Source: F-183 sp964627455
GTDB taxonomy: Bacteria; Acidobacteriota; Terriglobia; Bryobacterales; Bryobacteraceae
Length of the DNA: 64,000 bases
Direction of reading: 5' to 3'
Assembly (NCBI GenBank): GCA_964627455.1
Contig: CAZVKC010000003.1
Span: 1 to 64,000, forward strand
Under the pieces are notes generated by a model that saw only the letters and a program-made list of their open reading frames with translations, had not been told where the DNA came from and did no database searches. Positions 8,106-15,603 of this stretch are shown in pieces (position 1 is the stretch's first letter; every line of letters begins with the position of its first letter). The translations under genes and the position numbers were made by a program.

Positions 8106-8852
8106 CTAGCACAGGGCGATGGTGCGGAGAGTCTTGTTGAGGCGGTTTGCGAGGGGCGGATCCGCGTGTTCGAGTTCGCGGCAGTAGAGGTCGATGGCGG
8201 CAGCCAGGGCTTGCGAGAGAGCGGCGGGATCGAGGGAGCGGACGAGAGCGGATTCGAAAGCGACCTGGAGTTCGCGCGGAAGTTGGCGGATGCCTTTGGC
8301 GTACGCGGCGGGGAGTCCGTGACGGAGGCAGGCGAGGGTGAAGGCCTGATCGCGAAGTGCGCTGATCATGTATTCGGCTTGCCATGCGTGATTGCGGACG
8401 ATGGCGGATCGCGCGTGGACGGCGTAGAGCCATGCCATGCCGTGGGGCGGCGGTTGCGGATCGGTGGCGGTGGAGTTGCCGGCGTTGCCCTTGACGAGGC
8501 GGAAGGTGTCGGACGCGAGGGCGCGGAACTCGGCGGCTTCGACAAAGGCGAGGTCCACTTGCAGGGTGTTTTCGAGGAGGAAGGCGCGGTAGAGCCAGGG
8601 TGGGAAGGGAAAGTCCTGGTGGTGGATGGCAGCGTGGTGGTCGTAGAGTCGGGCGGTCCAGTCGGCGATGACGGCTTGGATGTTGGCGGGTGTGTCGATG
8701 CCGAAGGCGAGGTCGATGTCGGACCAGCGGTCGACACGGCTGGGGATGGCGCCGGATCCTGTGATGGCGATGGCGGTGATGCGCGGGTCCTGGTGGGCGG
8801 CCGCTAGCAGAGTGTCGCGGAGTGCGTCGCGGTGGTCGGGCGTGAAGATCAT
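8106..8852 (-). CDS. Nucleotidyltransferase (aminoglycoside 6-adenylyltransferase-like fold)
   Basis: 248 aa starting at MIFTPDHRDALRDTL. The polymerase-beta-type nucleotidyltransferase signature is present: TGSG, then DRWSDIDLAF with the DxD metal-binding pair, followed by a helical C-terminal half (residues 150-240) as in AadE/streptomycin adenylyltransferases. It would transfer AMP or another nucleotide to a small molecule; whether that is an aminoglycoside cannot be read from the sequence. The start codon overlaps the stop of the LysR gene (ATGA at 8849-8852), so the two are translationally coupled. No resistance-island context is visible, so a housekeeping or orphan role is as likely as drug resistance. 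Confidence 0.75.
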   Translation of the reverse strand: MIFTPDHRDALRDTLLAAAHQDPRITAIAITGSGAIPSRVDRWSDIDLAFGIDTPANIQAVIADWTARLYDHHAAIHHQDFPFPPWLYRAFLLENTLQVDLAFVEAAEFRALASDTFRLVKGNAGNSTATDPQPPPHGMAWLYAVHARSAIVRNHAWQAEYMISALRDQAFTLACLRHGLPAAYAKGIRQLPRELQVAFESALVRSLDPAALSQALAAAIDLYCRELEHADPPLANRLNKTLRTIALC

Positions 8853-9763
8853 TTGCAGATTTCCTTGAGGCAGGCGCGGAGCCAGCGGTGTGGCGGGTCC
8901 GCGTCGAGGCGGGGATGCCATTGCATGGAGACGGTGATTTCGGGGACCTCGAAGGGAAGCGGGAAAGTGTGGAGGTCCTGGCGGAGGATCGCGGTGTGGC
9001 GATCGGGGACGGTGGCGATGTAGCTCGTGGTGCGGGCGAGGGAGATCGCGGCGGCGAAGCCTCCGACAGTGATGGCGATGTCGCGCTCGAGTCCTAGAGT
9101 GTGGAGGGCTCTGTCGATGGGTCCGCGGGCATTGCTGCTGGATGGCGAGCGGCGAGAGACGAGGATGTGGCCGGCTTGGGTGGCGTAGCGGGCGGGCGTG
9201 AGTTTGCGATGGTTGGCGAGCGGGTGGTTGTTGTGGACCACGGCCACGAAACGGTCGCGAAAGAGGGCTTGGGTGCGGATTTCCGGACGCCCGTTCACGG
9301 CGCGGCCGATGACGCCGGTTTCGAGGTCCACGGATCCGTCGCGGAGGGCGGCGGATTCGTCTTTGTTGCCGGTCTTGGGGAGGAAGCGGAGGCGGACCCG
9401 CGGGGCGTCGCGGTGTAGGCGGGCGAGAAGAAGCGGCGCGAAGTTTTCGGCGAAGCCGTCGCTGGTGCGGAGGGTGAAGGTGCGGTCGAGATTGTGGAGG
9501 TCGAGCGCCTGGGCGGGGCGAAGGGCGGCCTCGGCATCCTCGACGAGTTGCGCGACGCGGTCACGGAGTTCGAGGGCGCGCGGCGTGGGGACGAGTCCAC
9601 GGCCGGCGCGTGCGAGGAGTGGGTCGCCTGTGGTTTTGCGAAGGCGGGCGAGGGCGCGACTCATCGCCGAGGGACTCAACTGCAGGCGTTCGGCGGCACG
9701 GGCGACGTTGCCTTCGGCGAGGAGGACGTCGAGGGTGACGAGCAGGTTGAGGTCCGGCCGCAT
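8849..9763 (-). CDS. LysR-family transcriptional regulator
   Basis: 304 aa. The N-terminal winged helix-turn-helix covers residues 1-60 (LNLLVTLDVLLAEGNVARAA, then LQLSPSAMSRALARLR), followed by a LysR substrate-binding domain. I chose the ATG at 9763 because it has a good Shine-Dalgarno (AGGA, about 5 bp away) and matches the usual LysR start; an in-frame start further upstream is less likely. It is coupled by ATGA to the nucleotidyltransferase and diverges from the tpm-MFS-wrbA operon across a roughly 100-bp gap. Either set may be its target, since LysR proteins often control the divergent gene. Confidence 0.9.
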   Translation of the reverse strand: MRPDLNLLVTLDVLLAEGNVARAAERLQLSPSAMSRALARLRKTTGDPLLARAGRGLVPTPRALELRDRVAQLVEDAEAALRPAQALDLHNLDRTFTLRTSDGFAENFAPLLLARLHRDAPRVRLRFLPKTGNKDESAALRDGSVDLETGVIGRAVNGRPEIRTQALFRDRFVAVVHNNHPLANHRKLTPARYATQAGHILVSRRSPSSSNARGPIDRALHTLGLERDIAITVGGFAAAISLARTTSYIATVPDRHTAILRQDLHTFPLPFEVPEITVSMQWHPRLDADPPHRWLRACLKEICK

Positions 9764-9859
9764 GTTTCCTGCCACGTTAGCACATATGGCGTTTGATGCA
9801 CGTATTAGTTGCAACTCATGCGTCTTCCGCTATTTCCGGTGAGGCCCTAGAATCGGGTT

Positions 9860-10504
9860 ATGGATGCAAACTTTTGGCGGCAGAGATGGGAACTGAACGA
9901 AATCGCGTTTCATGAGCCCGAAGCGAATCCGGCGCTGGTACGGCATTGGAGCGCGATGGGTGTCGAGGCCGGGAGCCGGGTGTTTGTTCCGCTGTGCGGG
10001 AAGACGCTCGACATCCACTGGCTGCTGGCGCAGGGGTATCGCGTGGCCGGGGCAGAGTTGACGGAACTCGCGGTGCAGCAATTGTTCGCGGAGTTGGGCG
10101 TTGCGGAACCGCAAATCACAGATGCGGGAAAGATGCGGCGGTACAGCGCCGAGGGCATCGACATCTTTGTTGGGGATGTTTTCGACCTGACGCGGGAGAC
10201 GCTGGGCGCGGTGGATGCCGTGTACGATCGCGCGGCGCTGGTGGCGCTTCCTGAAGAGGTGCGGACGCGGTATGCGGCGCACTTGATGGAACTGACGGAG
10301 CGGGCTCCGCAGTTGCTGATTTGCTATGTGTACGACCAGAGTGCGATGGCGGGTCCGCCGTTTGCGATTGCGGATGCGGAGGTCGAGCGGCATTACGCGG
10401 GGACGTATGAAGTGACGCGGCTGGCGAGTGCGGAGGTCCCCGGGGGATTGAAGGGGCGCTGCGCAGCAGTCGAGAATGTGTGGTGGTTGCACCATGCGCG
10501 GTAA
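9860..10504 (+). CDS. tpm: Thiopurine S-methyltransferase
   Basis: 214 aa, a full-length bacterial TPMT. The start (MDANFWRQRWELNEIAFH), the SAM-binding region (RVFVPLCGKTLDIHWLLAQG), the DVFDL motif and the acidic/aromatic end all match the family. It transfers methyl groups from SAM to thiopurines and, in bacteria, to selenium or tellurium oxyanions. First gene of a plus-strand run with an MFS exporter and WrbA, which fits a detoxification operon. The last 11 bp overlap the MFS start. Confidence 0.9.
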   Translation: MDANFWRQRWELNEIAFHEPEANPALVRHWSAMGVEAGSRVFVPLCGKTLDIHWLLAQGYRVAGAELTELAVQQLFAELGVAEPQITDAGKMRRYSAEGIDIFVGDVFDLTRETLGAVDAVYDRAALVALPEEVRTRYAAHLMELTERAPQLLICYVYDQSAMAGPPFAIADAEVERHYAGTYEVTRLASAEVPGGLKGRCAAVENVWWLHHAR

Positions 10505-11726
10505 CAGCAAGTGGGGCAGCCTGGCGGCCCTGTCGATTTCCATTCTGCTCGCATCGCTGGGAACGAGCATCGCGAATGTCGGGCTGCCCGTGTTGGCGCA
10601 AGGGTTCCACGCATCGTTTGGCGCCGTGCAGTGGATCGTTCTTGCGTACCTGTTGTCTTCGACCACGCTGATGGTGATCGCGGGGCGGCTGGGCGACCTG
10701 ATGGGCCGGCGGCGCTTGCTGGCGGCGGGACTCATCGTGTTCACGGGCGCTTCGATGCTGTGCGGCGCGGCACAGGAGTTGTGGGTGTTGATTGCCGCGC
10801 GGATCCTGCAAGGGGCCGGTGCGGCGTTGATGCTGGCTCTGGCGCCTGCGTTCTCAGGGGATGCGGTCCAGCAAGGGAAAACCGGCAGCGCGATGGGGAT
10901 GATGGGCGCGATGTCCGCCGTGGGAACCGCACTCGGTCCCACGCTGGGCGGCGTGTTGATTTCCGGTTATGGTTGGCGATCGATCTTTTTGATTCAAGTT
11001 CCACTGGGACTGCTGGGATTGACGATGGTGTTGCGGTATCTCCCAGTTGACGAAAGCCGGCCATGGGGGGCAACCGTTCGCGCGGTGGCGCTGATTCAAT
11101 TGGCGATGTTTCGGGATGCGGCGTTGCAGCGAAGCCTGGCGTTGAGCAGCCTCGTTGCGACGGTGATGATGACGACGCTGGTGGTCGGTCCGTTTTATTT
11201 GTCACGGGCACTGGGACTCGGCGCAGCAGCGGTGGGCGGCGTCATGTCGGCGGGTCCCGTGGCGGCGGCGTTGGCGGGCGTGCCGGCGGGACGGATGGTG
11301 GATCGCTTCGGATCACGACGGATGGCGCTGGCCGGATTATTGGGGATCGCCGGCGGGGCGGTGGTTCTGGCGTTGTTGCCAGGTGTGCAACTGGGCGTAG
11401 CCGGATATGTCGCGCCGATTGTGGTGCTGACGGCCGGGTACGCGCTGTTCCAGACGGCGAACAACACTGCCGTACTGGTGAGTGCTCACAAAGAGCAGCG
11501 CGGCGCGATCTCGGGGGTGCTGAATCTGTCGCGCAATCTCGGATTGATTCTGGGCGCCTCGGTGATGGGCGCCGTGTTTGCTGCCGGGATGGGCTCGGTC
11601 TCGACGGCGGGTCCTGAAGAAGTTGCCGGAGGGATGCGGGTCGCATTTGGGGTCGCGGCGGTGTTGATGGCGGGCGCGTACTGGATTGGGACACGGAGCG
11701 AGGATCGGGCGTTACCATCGACGTGA
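10494..11726 (+). CDS. MFS drug/solute efflux transporter
   Basis: 410 aa with about 12 hydrophobic segments. Family signatures include the loop 2-3 motif GRLGDLMGRRRLLAAG, the motif-C-like LGPTLGGVLISGYGWRSIF of drug:H+ antiporters, and GVPAGRMVDRFGSRR in the second half. It would sit in the inner membrane as a proton-driven exporter. I chose the ATG at 10494 (MRGNSKWGSL) just before TM1; it overlaps the end of tpm by 11 bp, implying coupled translation. Substrate unknown; the context of a methyltransferase and a quinone reductase suggests xenobiotic handling. Confidence 0.88.
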   Translation: MRGNSKWGSLAALSISILLASLGTSIANVGLPVLAQGFHASFGAVQWIVLAYLLSSTTLMVIAGRLGDLMGRRRLLAAGLIVFTGASMLCGAAQELWVLIAARILQGAGAALMLALAPAFSGDAVQQGKTGSAMGMMGAMSAVGTALGPTLGGVLISGYGWRSIFLIQVPLGLLGLTMVLRYLPVDESRPWGATVRAVALIQLAMFRDAALQRSLALSSLVATVMMTTLVVGPFYLSRALGLGAAAVGGVMSAGPVAAALAGVPAGRMVDRFGSRRMALAGLLGIAGGAVVLALLPGVQLGVAGYVAPIVVLTAGYALFQTANNTAVLVSAHKEQRGAISGVLNLSRNLGLILGASVMGAVFAAGMGSVSTAGPEEVAGGMRVAFGVAAVLMAGAYWIGTRSEDRALPST

Positions 11727-11746
11727 GGAACGAGGAACTCACTTCG

Positions 11747-12358
11747 ATGAGCGTGAACATTCTGATTGCTTTTTACTCGAGGAACGGCGTGACCGAACAG
11801 CTTGCGCTGGCGATTGCGGAAGGCGCGAAGGCGGCGGGCGCGGAGGTGCGGTTGCGCCGCGCGGCCGATATCGTGAGCGAGGAGATTATCCAGAAGGTCC
11901 CCGGGTGGGCGGCGAATCGCGACCGGATGGCGAAAGAGTATCCGGCGCCGACGGCTGACGATGCAGCGTGGGCGGACGGGATTATCTTCGGAACTCCGAC
12001 GCGTTTTGGCAATGTGTGCGCGGAGTTGAAGGCGTACATCGATTCGCTGGGCGGCTTGTGGGCGCAGGGGAAATTGAACGGCAAGGCGGGATCGGTGTTC
12101 GTTTCGACGTCGACGATGCACGGCGGGAACGAGTCCACGCTGATTTCGCTGTACAACCCGATGGCGCATCTGGGGCTGGTGATCGTGCCGACCGGATACG
12201 CGCATCCGAGTTTGTTTGGCGCGGGTACGCCGTATGGGACGTCGAGCGTGTCGGGGCAGACTTCGGAGCCGCCGACGGCCGGCGATTTGGAGGTCGCGCG
12301 GTTTCAGGGAAGCCGTGTCGCCAAAGTCGCTGGGGCGTTGAAGGGGATCGCGGGCTAG
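11747..12358 (+). CDS. wrbA: NAD(P)H:quinone oxidoreductase, WrbA-type flavodoxin-like
   Basis: 203 aa, usual WrbA length. The flavodoxin FMN loop (LIAFYSRNGVTEQLA), GTPTRFGNVCAELKAYIDSLG, STMHGGNESTLIS and the C-terminal TAGDLEVARFQGSRVAKVA are diagnostic. It reduces quinones with two electrons and limits oxidative stress. I preferred the ATG at 11747 with GAGG about 11 bp upstream; a GTG at 11723 overlapping the MFS stop is also in frame. Third gene of the tpm-MFS-wrbA run. Its stop abuts the stop of rnc on the opposite strand with no spacer. Confidence 0.92.
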   Translation: MSVNILIAFYSRNGVTEQLALAIAEGAKAAGAEVRLRRAADIVSEEIIQKVPGWAANRDRMAKEYPAPTADDAAWADGIIFGTPTRFGNVCAELKAYIDSLGGLWAQGKLNGKAGSVFVSTSTMHGGNESTLISLYNPMAHLGLVIVPTGYAHPSLFGAGTPYGTSSVSGQTSEPPTAGDLEVARFQGSRVAKVAGALKGIAG

Positions 12359-13081
12359 CTAGCGCCCGAGGTCGGAGAGTTTTTGCAGGACGAGTTGCGC
12401 GGCTTTCTGGCCGGCGCTCTTTTTGGAGTTGCCCTGGGCGCGGCTGACCCAATCCTTGCCGACGCGAACTTCGACCGTGAACATCTTGGCGTGTTCGGGT
12501 CCTTCTTCGCTGAGGATCGAGTACTTGGGTTGCGGGAGTTTCAAGGCCTGCGCGGTTTCCTGCAGGGCGCTCTTGTAGTCGGATGTCGTCATGTCGCCAT
12601 CCTCAACCAGGTCGTGGTTGGGGATGTGACGTTCGATGAAACCGCGGGCGGCCTCAATGCCTCCGTCCAGATAGATGGCGGCGATGAGGGCTTCGATGGC
12701 GTCAGCGAGAAGCGCGCGCTTTTCGCGGCCTCCGCTCATCTCTTCGCCTCGGCCTAAAAGAAGATAGTCGCCCAGGGAGAGGTCCTGGGCGACTTCGAAT
12801 AGACGGGTGGCGCTCACCAGATGCGCCTTGAGTTTGGATAAGCGGCCTTCGGGATGTCCCGGAAAGCGGCGGATCAGGTACTCGCTGATGACGAAGCCAA
12901 GAATCGAATCCCCGAGGAACTCCAACTGTTCGTTGTCGTTCTGCCCCTGGCCGGGCGGATTCTTCTCGTAGATGCGGCTTTTGTGCGTGAGTGCGCGCAG
13001 GAACAGAGACCGGTCGGCAAACCGGTATCCGATCTCTGATTCCAATTCATCCAAACCCTTCTCGGGTGGACGCTGCTGCAT
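12359..13081 (-). CDS. rnc: Ribonuclease III
   Basis: 240 aa. The catalytic signature NEQLEFLGDSILGFV (Glu51 to Asp58 include the metal ligands) and ALLADAIEALIAAIYLD belong to the RNase III domain, residues 10-155. A dsRNA-binding domain follows at about 165-238 (DYKSALQETAQALKL, AGQKAAQLVLQKL). It processes rRNA precursors and structured mRNAs. It is not in the common rnc-era arrangement; the gene upstream on the same strand is a secreted TPR protein 30 bp away. Confidence 0.95.
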   Translation of the reverse strand: MQQRPPEKGLDELESEIGYRFADRSLFLRALTHKSRIYEKNPPGQGQNDNEQLEFLGDSILGFVISEYLIRRFPGHPEGRLSKLKAHLVSATRLFEVAQDLSLGDYLLLGRGEEMSGGREKRALLADAIEALIAAIYLDGGIEAARGFIERHIPNHDLVEDGDMTTSDYKSALQETAQALKLPQPKYSILSEEGPEHAKMFTVEVRVGKDWVSRAQGNSKKSAGQKAAQLVLQKLSDLGR

Positions 13082-13111
13082 CAGGACTCCGGTATCAACG
13101 GCGGCGCGGCG

Positions 13112-13882
13112 TTAGTTGCCGGCCTTCTTCTGCTGCTGCGAGGCCTTGGCAGTGGCCGCCTTCACCTTTTCCTGGCCGGCGACCTGCTTGACCTGCGCGT
13201 TGTCGGTGGAAGCGATCGCCTTGTCGAGGACTGCAATCGCGTCATCGTACTTCTGGGCGGCGTTGTAGGCCATGCCGAGACGGATCATCGTCGTCGGGTC
13301 AGGAGTTGCCGCGGATTCGATGGCGAGTTTGTATTCTGCGATCGCAGCATCGTTCTGCTTGCGGACGAAAGCTGCGGCAGCGAGACCCTCGTGGGCCTGG
13401 GACACGAGGTCCTTGACGCGGCCGGCCCACTGCTCATCGGTCAGCATGGCGTTCGCCTTCTTGGCGTTGGGGGCGAGTTCGATCACCTTCCTGGCGTAGC
13501 CTTCGGCCCGCTTCAATTTCTCTTCCTTGTCGAGGTCGAACTCACGAGTGCGCTCTGCGATGGTCTTGGCGAGCATCGAGAGGGAGGCGAGGTTGGTGGG
13601 ATCGGCGTCGAGGGTGCGTTCGCAATAGATGATGGTCTGGTCGGCGTCGCCCTTCATGCGGGCGGTTTCGGACGCCATCTCGAGCACGATCACCTTGAAT
13701 TCGGTGTCGGCGAACTTGGTGAGGAGGTTCTCGATCGCAGCGATGCGGGCATCCGCGGTGGTCGCGTTCTGGATCGCCATCAACGCGTCGACTTCTTTCT
13801 GCGATTTCGGCTTCTGGGCGTAGCCCAATCCAGCCGCGAGAAACATTCCGGCGGCCAACACGGCGTTCATTCTTCTGGTCAT
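13112..13882 (-). CDS. Secreted TPR protein
   Basis: 256 aa starting at MTRRMNAVLAAGMF, with a signal peptide ending near LGYA-QK. The rest is helical with TPR-like units (for example DAAIAEYKLAIESA, then KYDDAIAVLDKAIAS) and a lysine/glutamine-rich tail. It lies 20 bp after a larger secreted TPR gene on the same strand, so the two are probably cotranscribed and may act together in the periplasm. A TTG four codons upstream is also in frame; the ATG is preferred. No enzyme motif seen. Confidence 0.8.
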   Translation of the reverse strand: MTRRMNAVLAAGMFLAAGLGYAQKPKSQKEVDALMAIQNATTADARIAAIENLLTKFADTEFKVIVLEMASETARMKGDADQTIIYCERTLDADPTNLASLSMLAKTIAERTREFDLDKEEKLKRAEGYARKVIELAPNAKKANAMLTDEQWAGRVKDLVSQAHEGLAAAAFVRKQNDAAIAEYKLAIESAATPDPTTMIRLGMAYNAAQKYDDAIAVLDKAIASTDNAQVKQVAGQEKVKAATAKASQQQKKAGN

Positions 13883-13902
13883 GGAACTCTTCAACTCTCC
13901 TG

Positions 13903-15390
13903 TTATTTCTTCGCTGAGGCTTCCTGTAAGCCTTTTTCCGCCGCTTGCCGCGCCCGTTCCGGAGCGCCCTGCACGGCCAGTGCTGCCTTGTATTTCTCGA
14001 GGGCCGGCTCGATTTCATTCACCGAAAAGAGCATGCGGCCCAAATAGACCAAGGACCACGCCTTGATCTCAGCATCCGGACCCAGGTCCAGAGTCTTGTC
14101 GAACAACTTTTCCGCCATCTCGAATTCCCGGCTCAGCGCCGCGATGCGGGCGAGTCCGAAATAGGATTTGGCGTGGAGCGAAGGCGCGTCGGTCTGCTGC
14201 AGTGCAAGCGCGAACTTGTCTTTCGCCTTCGGGTACTGCTTTTGATTGTACAAGTCCTCGGCCTCTTCGAGGGTTTTCAGAGCGCCGGTGAGGACAGGCT
14301 TCTTCGCTTCGGACGTCACGCGAATGGTCCGGTTGGATTTGGCCTCCGCCCACTGGACTTCAGCAATCCGCTTGTCTTCGCGCCGGAGGTCGATGGCCTG
14401 GATCATGTCCGGATAGTAGAGGCGCATCGACTTTTCCTGCTTCTCGTAGGCGGGCAGGTGTTCGTAAAAGTACGGCGCGAGGATGAAGCCTTCGCGCAGT
14501 GCCTGATCGATCAACTGGAGCTTCGCGGCGCCGGATACGGGCGTCAGTTTCGCGTCGACGGCGCGGACGAGACAGGCGGTGGTGAGAAGGTAGAAGTCCT
14601 CTTTGTAGTGCGCGTCGAGCGCGGGTGCGAGTTGCGCGAACTGCAGGAGTCCGTTCTTTTCCTTGACCTGCTTGGCGTATTTGAACGAAAGCGGATCGAG
14701 CAAATAGTAGAGGTACGCGCGGCGGATGTCCGCGATTTGAGGTTCGGGCGACGGGGTGACGACCACGTAATAGTCGTCGCCGAAGCTGCGGGTGTGCACC
14801 TGGTTCGGCGGCGCCATCAACTCGACGTAGATCTGGAAGCGGCGGCCGGTGTATCCGCTGGTGGGGTTGCGGAGAAAGGCGTTGGCGCGGAGGATTTCCT
14901 GCGTGACGGGTTCGTGGAAGCTCCTGGCGATAACCTGCTCGTAGGCGGGTTCGATCTGCTTCCAGACGGACTCGAGATCGGCTTCGGTCCAGAACTTCGC
15001 GAGGAGCGGCGTGAGCGCTTCGAGGAGCGATGCATCGGGCGGCGGATCCTTCATCGTCTTCGAGAGACGGAAAAGCGGCGGACCTTCGAGCGTGAGTCCC
15101 AGGGAGATGTAGTTGCTGAGGGTGGCGTTGGGATGGTCCTGGTAGAACTTGCGAATGTCGACCAGGCTGGGCGGATTCTTCTTCAGGATGTAGTCGCGAA
15201 TCTGCGCGCGTAGAGGGTGGTTCGCGCCGGAGTTCATGTCGGCGTCGAAGCCCGCGGCGTGGATCGCGGCCATGACGGTAAAGAGCGACGGGTTCGAGTC
15301 GAGTTGCCCGCGTTCCTGCGCCCGGAGGAGGCCGGAAGTGCTGGAGAGGTAAGCCAGCAGACAAGAGAAGAGGATCGGGAAATGCTTCAC
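13903..15390 (-). CDS. Secreted protein with N-terminal unknown domain and C-terminal TPRs
   Basis: 495 aa with a clear signal peptide (MKHFPILFSCLLAYLSS, cleavage near LLRA-QE). Residues about 30-330 are helical and unknown to me (LFTVMAAIHAAGFDADMNSG, DYYVVVTPSPEPQIADIRRA). Residues about 365-490 carry TPR units (LEEAEDLYNQKQYPKAKDKF, AKSYFGLARIAALSREFEMA). A periplasmic scaffold or stress protein is likely, but the role is unknown. Upstream is a 213-bp intergenic region with two strong inverted repeats. Confidence 0.8.
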   Translation of the reverse strand: MKHFPILFSCLLAYLSSTSGLLRAQERGQLDSNPSLFTVMAAIHAAGFDADMNSGANHPLRAQIRDYILKKNPPSLVDIRKFYQDHPNATLSNYISLGLTLEGPPLFRLSKTMKDPPPDASLLEALTPLLAKFWTEADLESVWKQIEPAYEQVIARSFHEPVTQEILRANAFLRNPTSGYTGRRFQIYVELMAPPNQVHTRSFGDDYYVVVTPSPEPQIADIRRAYLYYLLDPLSFKYAKQVKEKNGLLQFAQLAPALDAHYKEDFYLLTTACLVRAVDAKLTPVSGAAKLQLIDQALREGFILAPYFYEHLPAYEKQEKSMRLYYPDMIQAIDLRREDKRIAEVQWAEAKSNRTIRVTSEAKKPVLTGALKTLEEAEDLYNQKQYPKAKDKFALALQQTDAPSLHAKSYFGLARIAALSREFEMAEKLFDKTLDLGPDAEIKAWSLVYLGRMLFSVNEIEPALEKYKAALAVQGAPERARQAAEKGLQEASAKK

Positions 15391-15535
15391 GGGCGGTTGT
15401 TCATTCCTAGTGTACCCATTCGATTCGCCTTCGTTCTGAAGGACGCCGCTCCGATCTCCCTTTCCCGATTCGCGACAACCCAGGCATCAGTTGGCCTGTC
15501 AGCGCAGTCCGCTGTCTGGAGTAATGATGCACGCA

Positions 15536-15560
15536 GGCCGCTGGTGGTTGCGCAGCGGCC
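15536..15560. terminator. Stem-loop downstream of the SBBP gene
   Basis: GGCCGCTG (15536-15543) and CAGCGGCC (15553-15560) form a perfect 8-bp GC stem with a 9-nt loop. It lies between the end of the minus-strand SBBP gene and the start of the TPR gene. There is no T-run on either side, so it is at best a weak or factor-dependent terminator, or a 3' end stabiliser. Confidence 0.4.
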
Positions 15561-15574
15561 AGGTGCAAGTCCGG

Positions 15575-15590
15575 GCGCGTCATGACGCGC
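15575..15590. repeat. Perfect 16-bp palindrome
   Basis: GCGCGTCATGACGCGC reads the same on both strands and lies 13 bp after the SBBP stop. It can be a short hairpin (6-bp stem, CATG loop) or a dimer-binding site. Together with the stem-loop at 15536-15560 it is the main structure of this 213-bp intergenic region. Confidence 0.5.
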
Positions 15591-15603
15591 GAAACTGTCT
15601 CTG

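Noticed and set aside
6028..8807. Two long plus-strand frames opposite the GMC dehydrogenase pair and nucleotidyltransferase
   Set aside because: Glycine/valine/glutamate-rich shadows of recognised genes on the other strand.
8106..8852. Aminoglycoside resistance gene
   Set aside because: Only the nucleotidyltransferase fold is supported; no evidence for drug specificity or mobile context.
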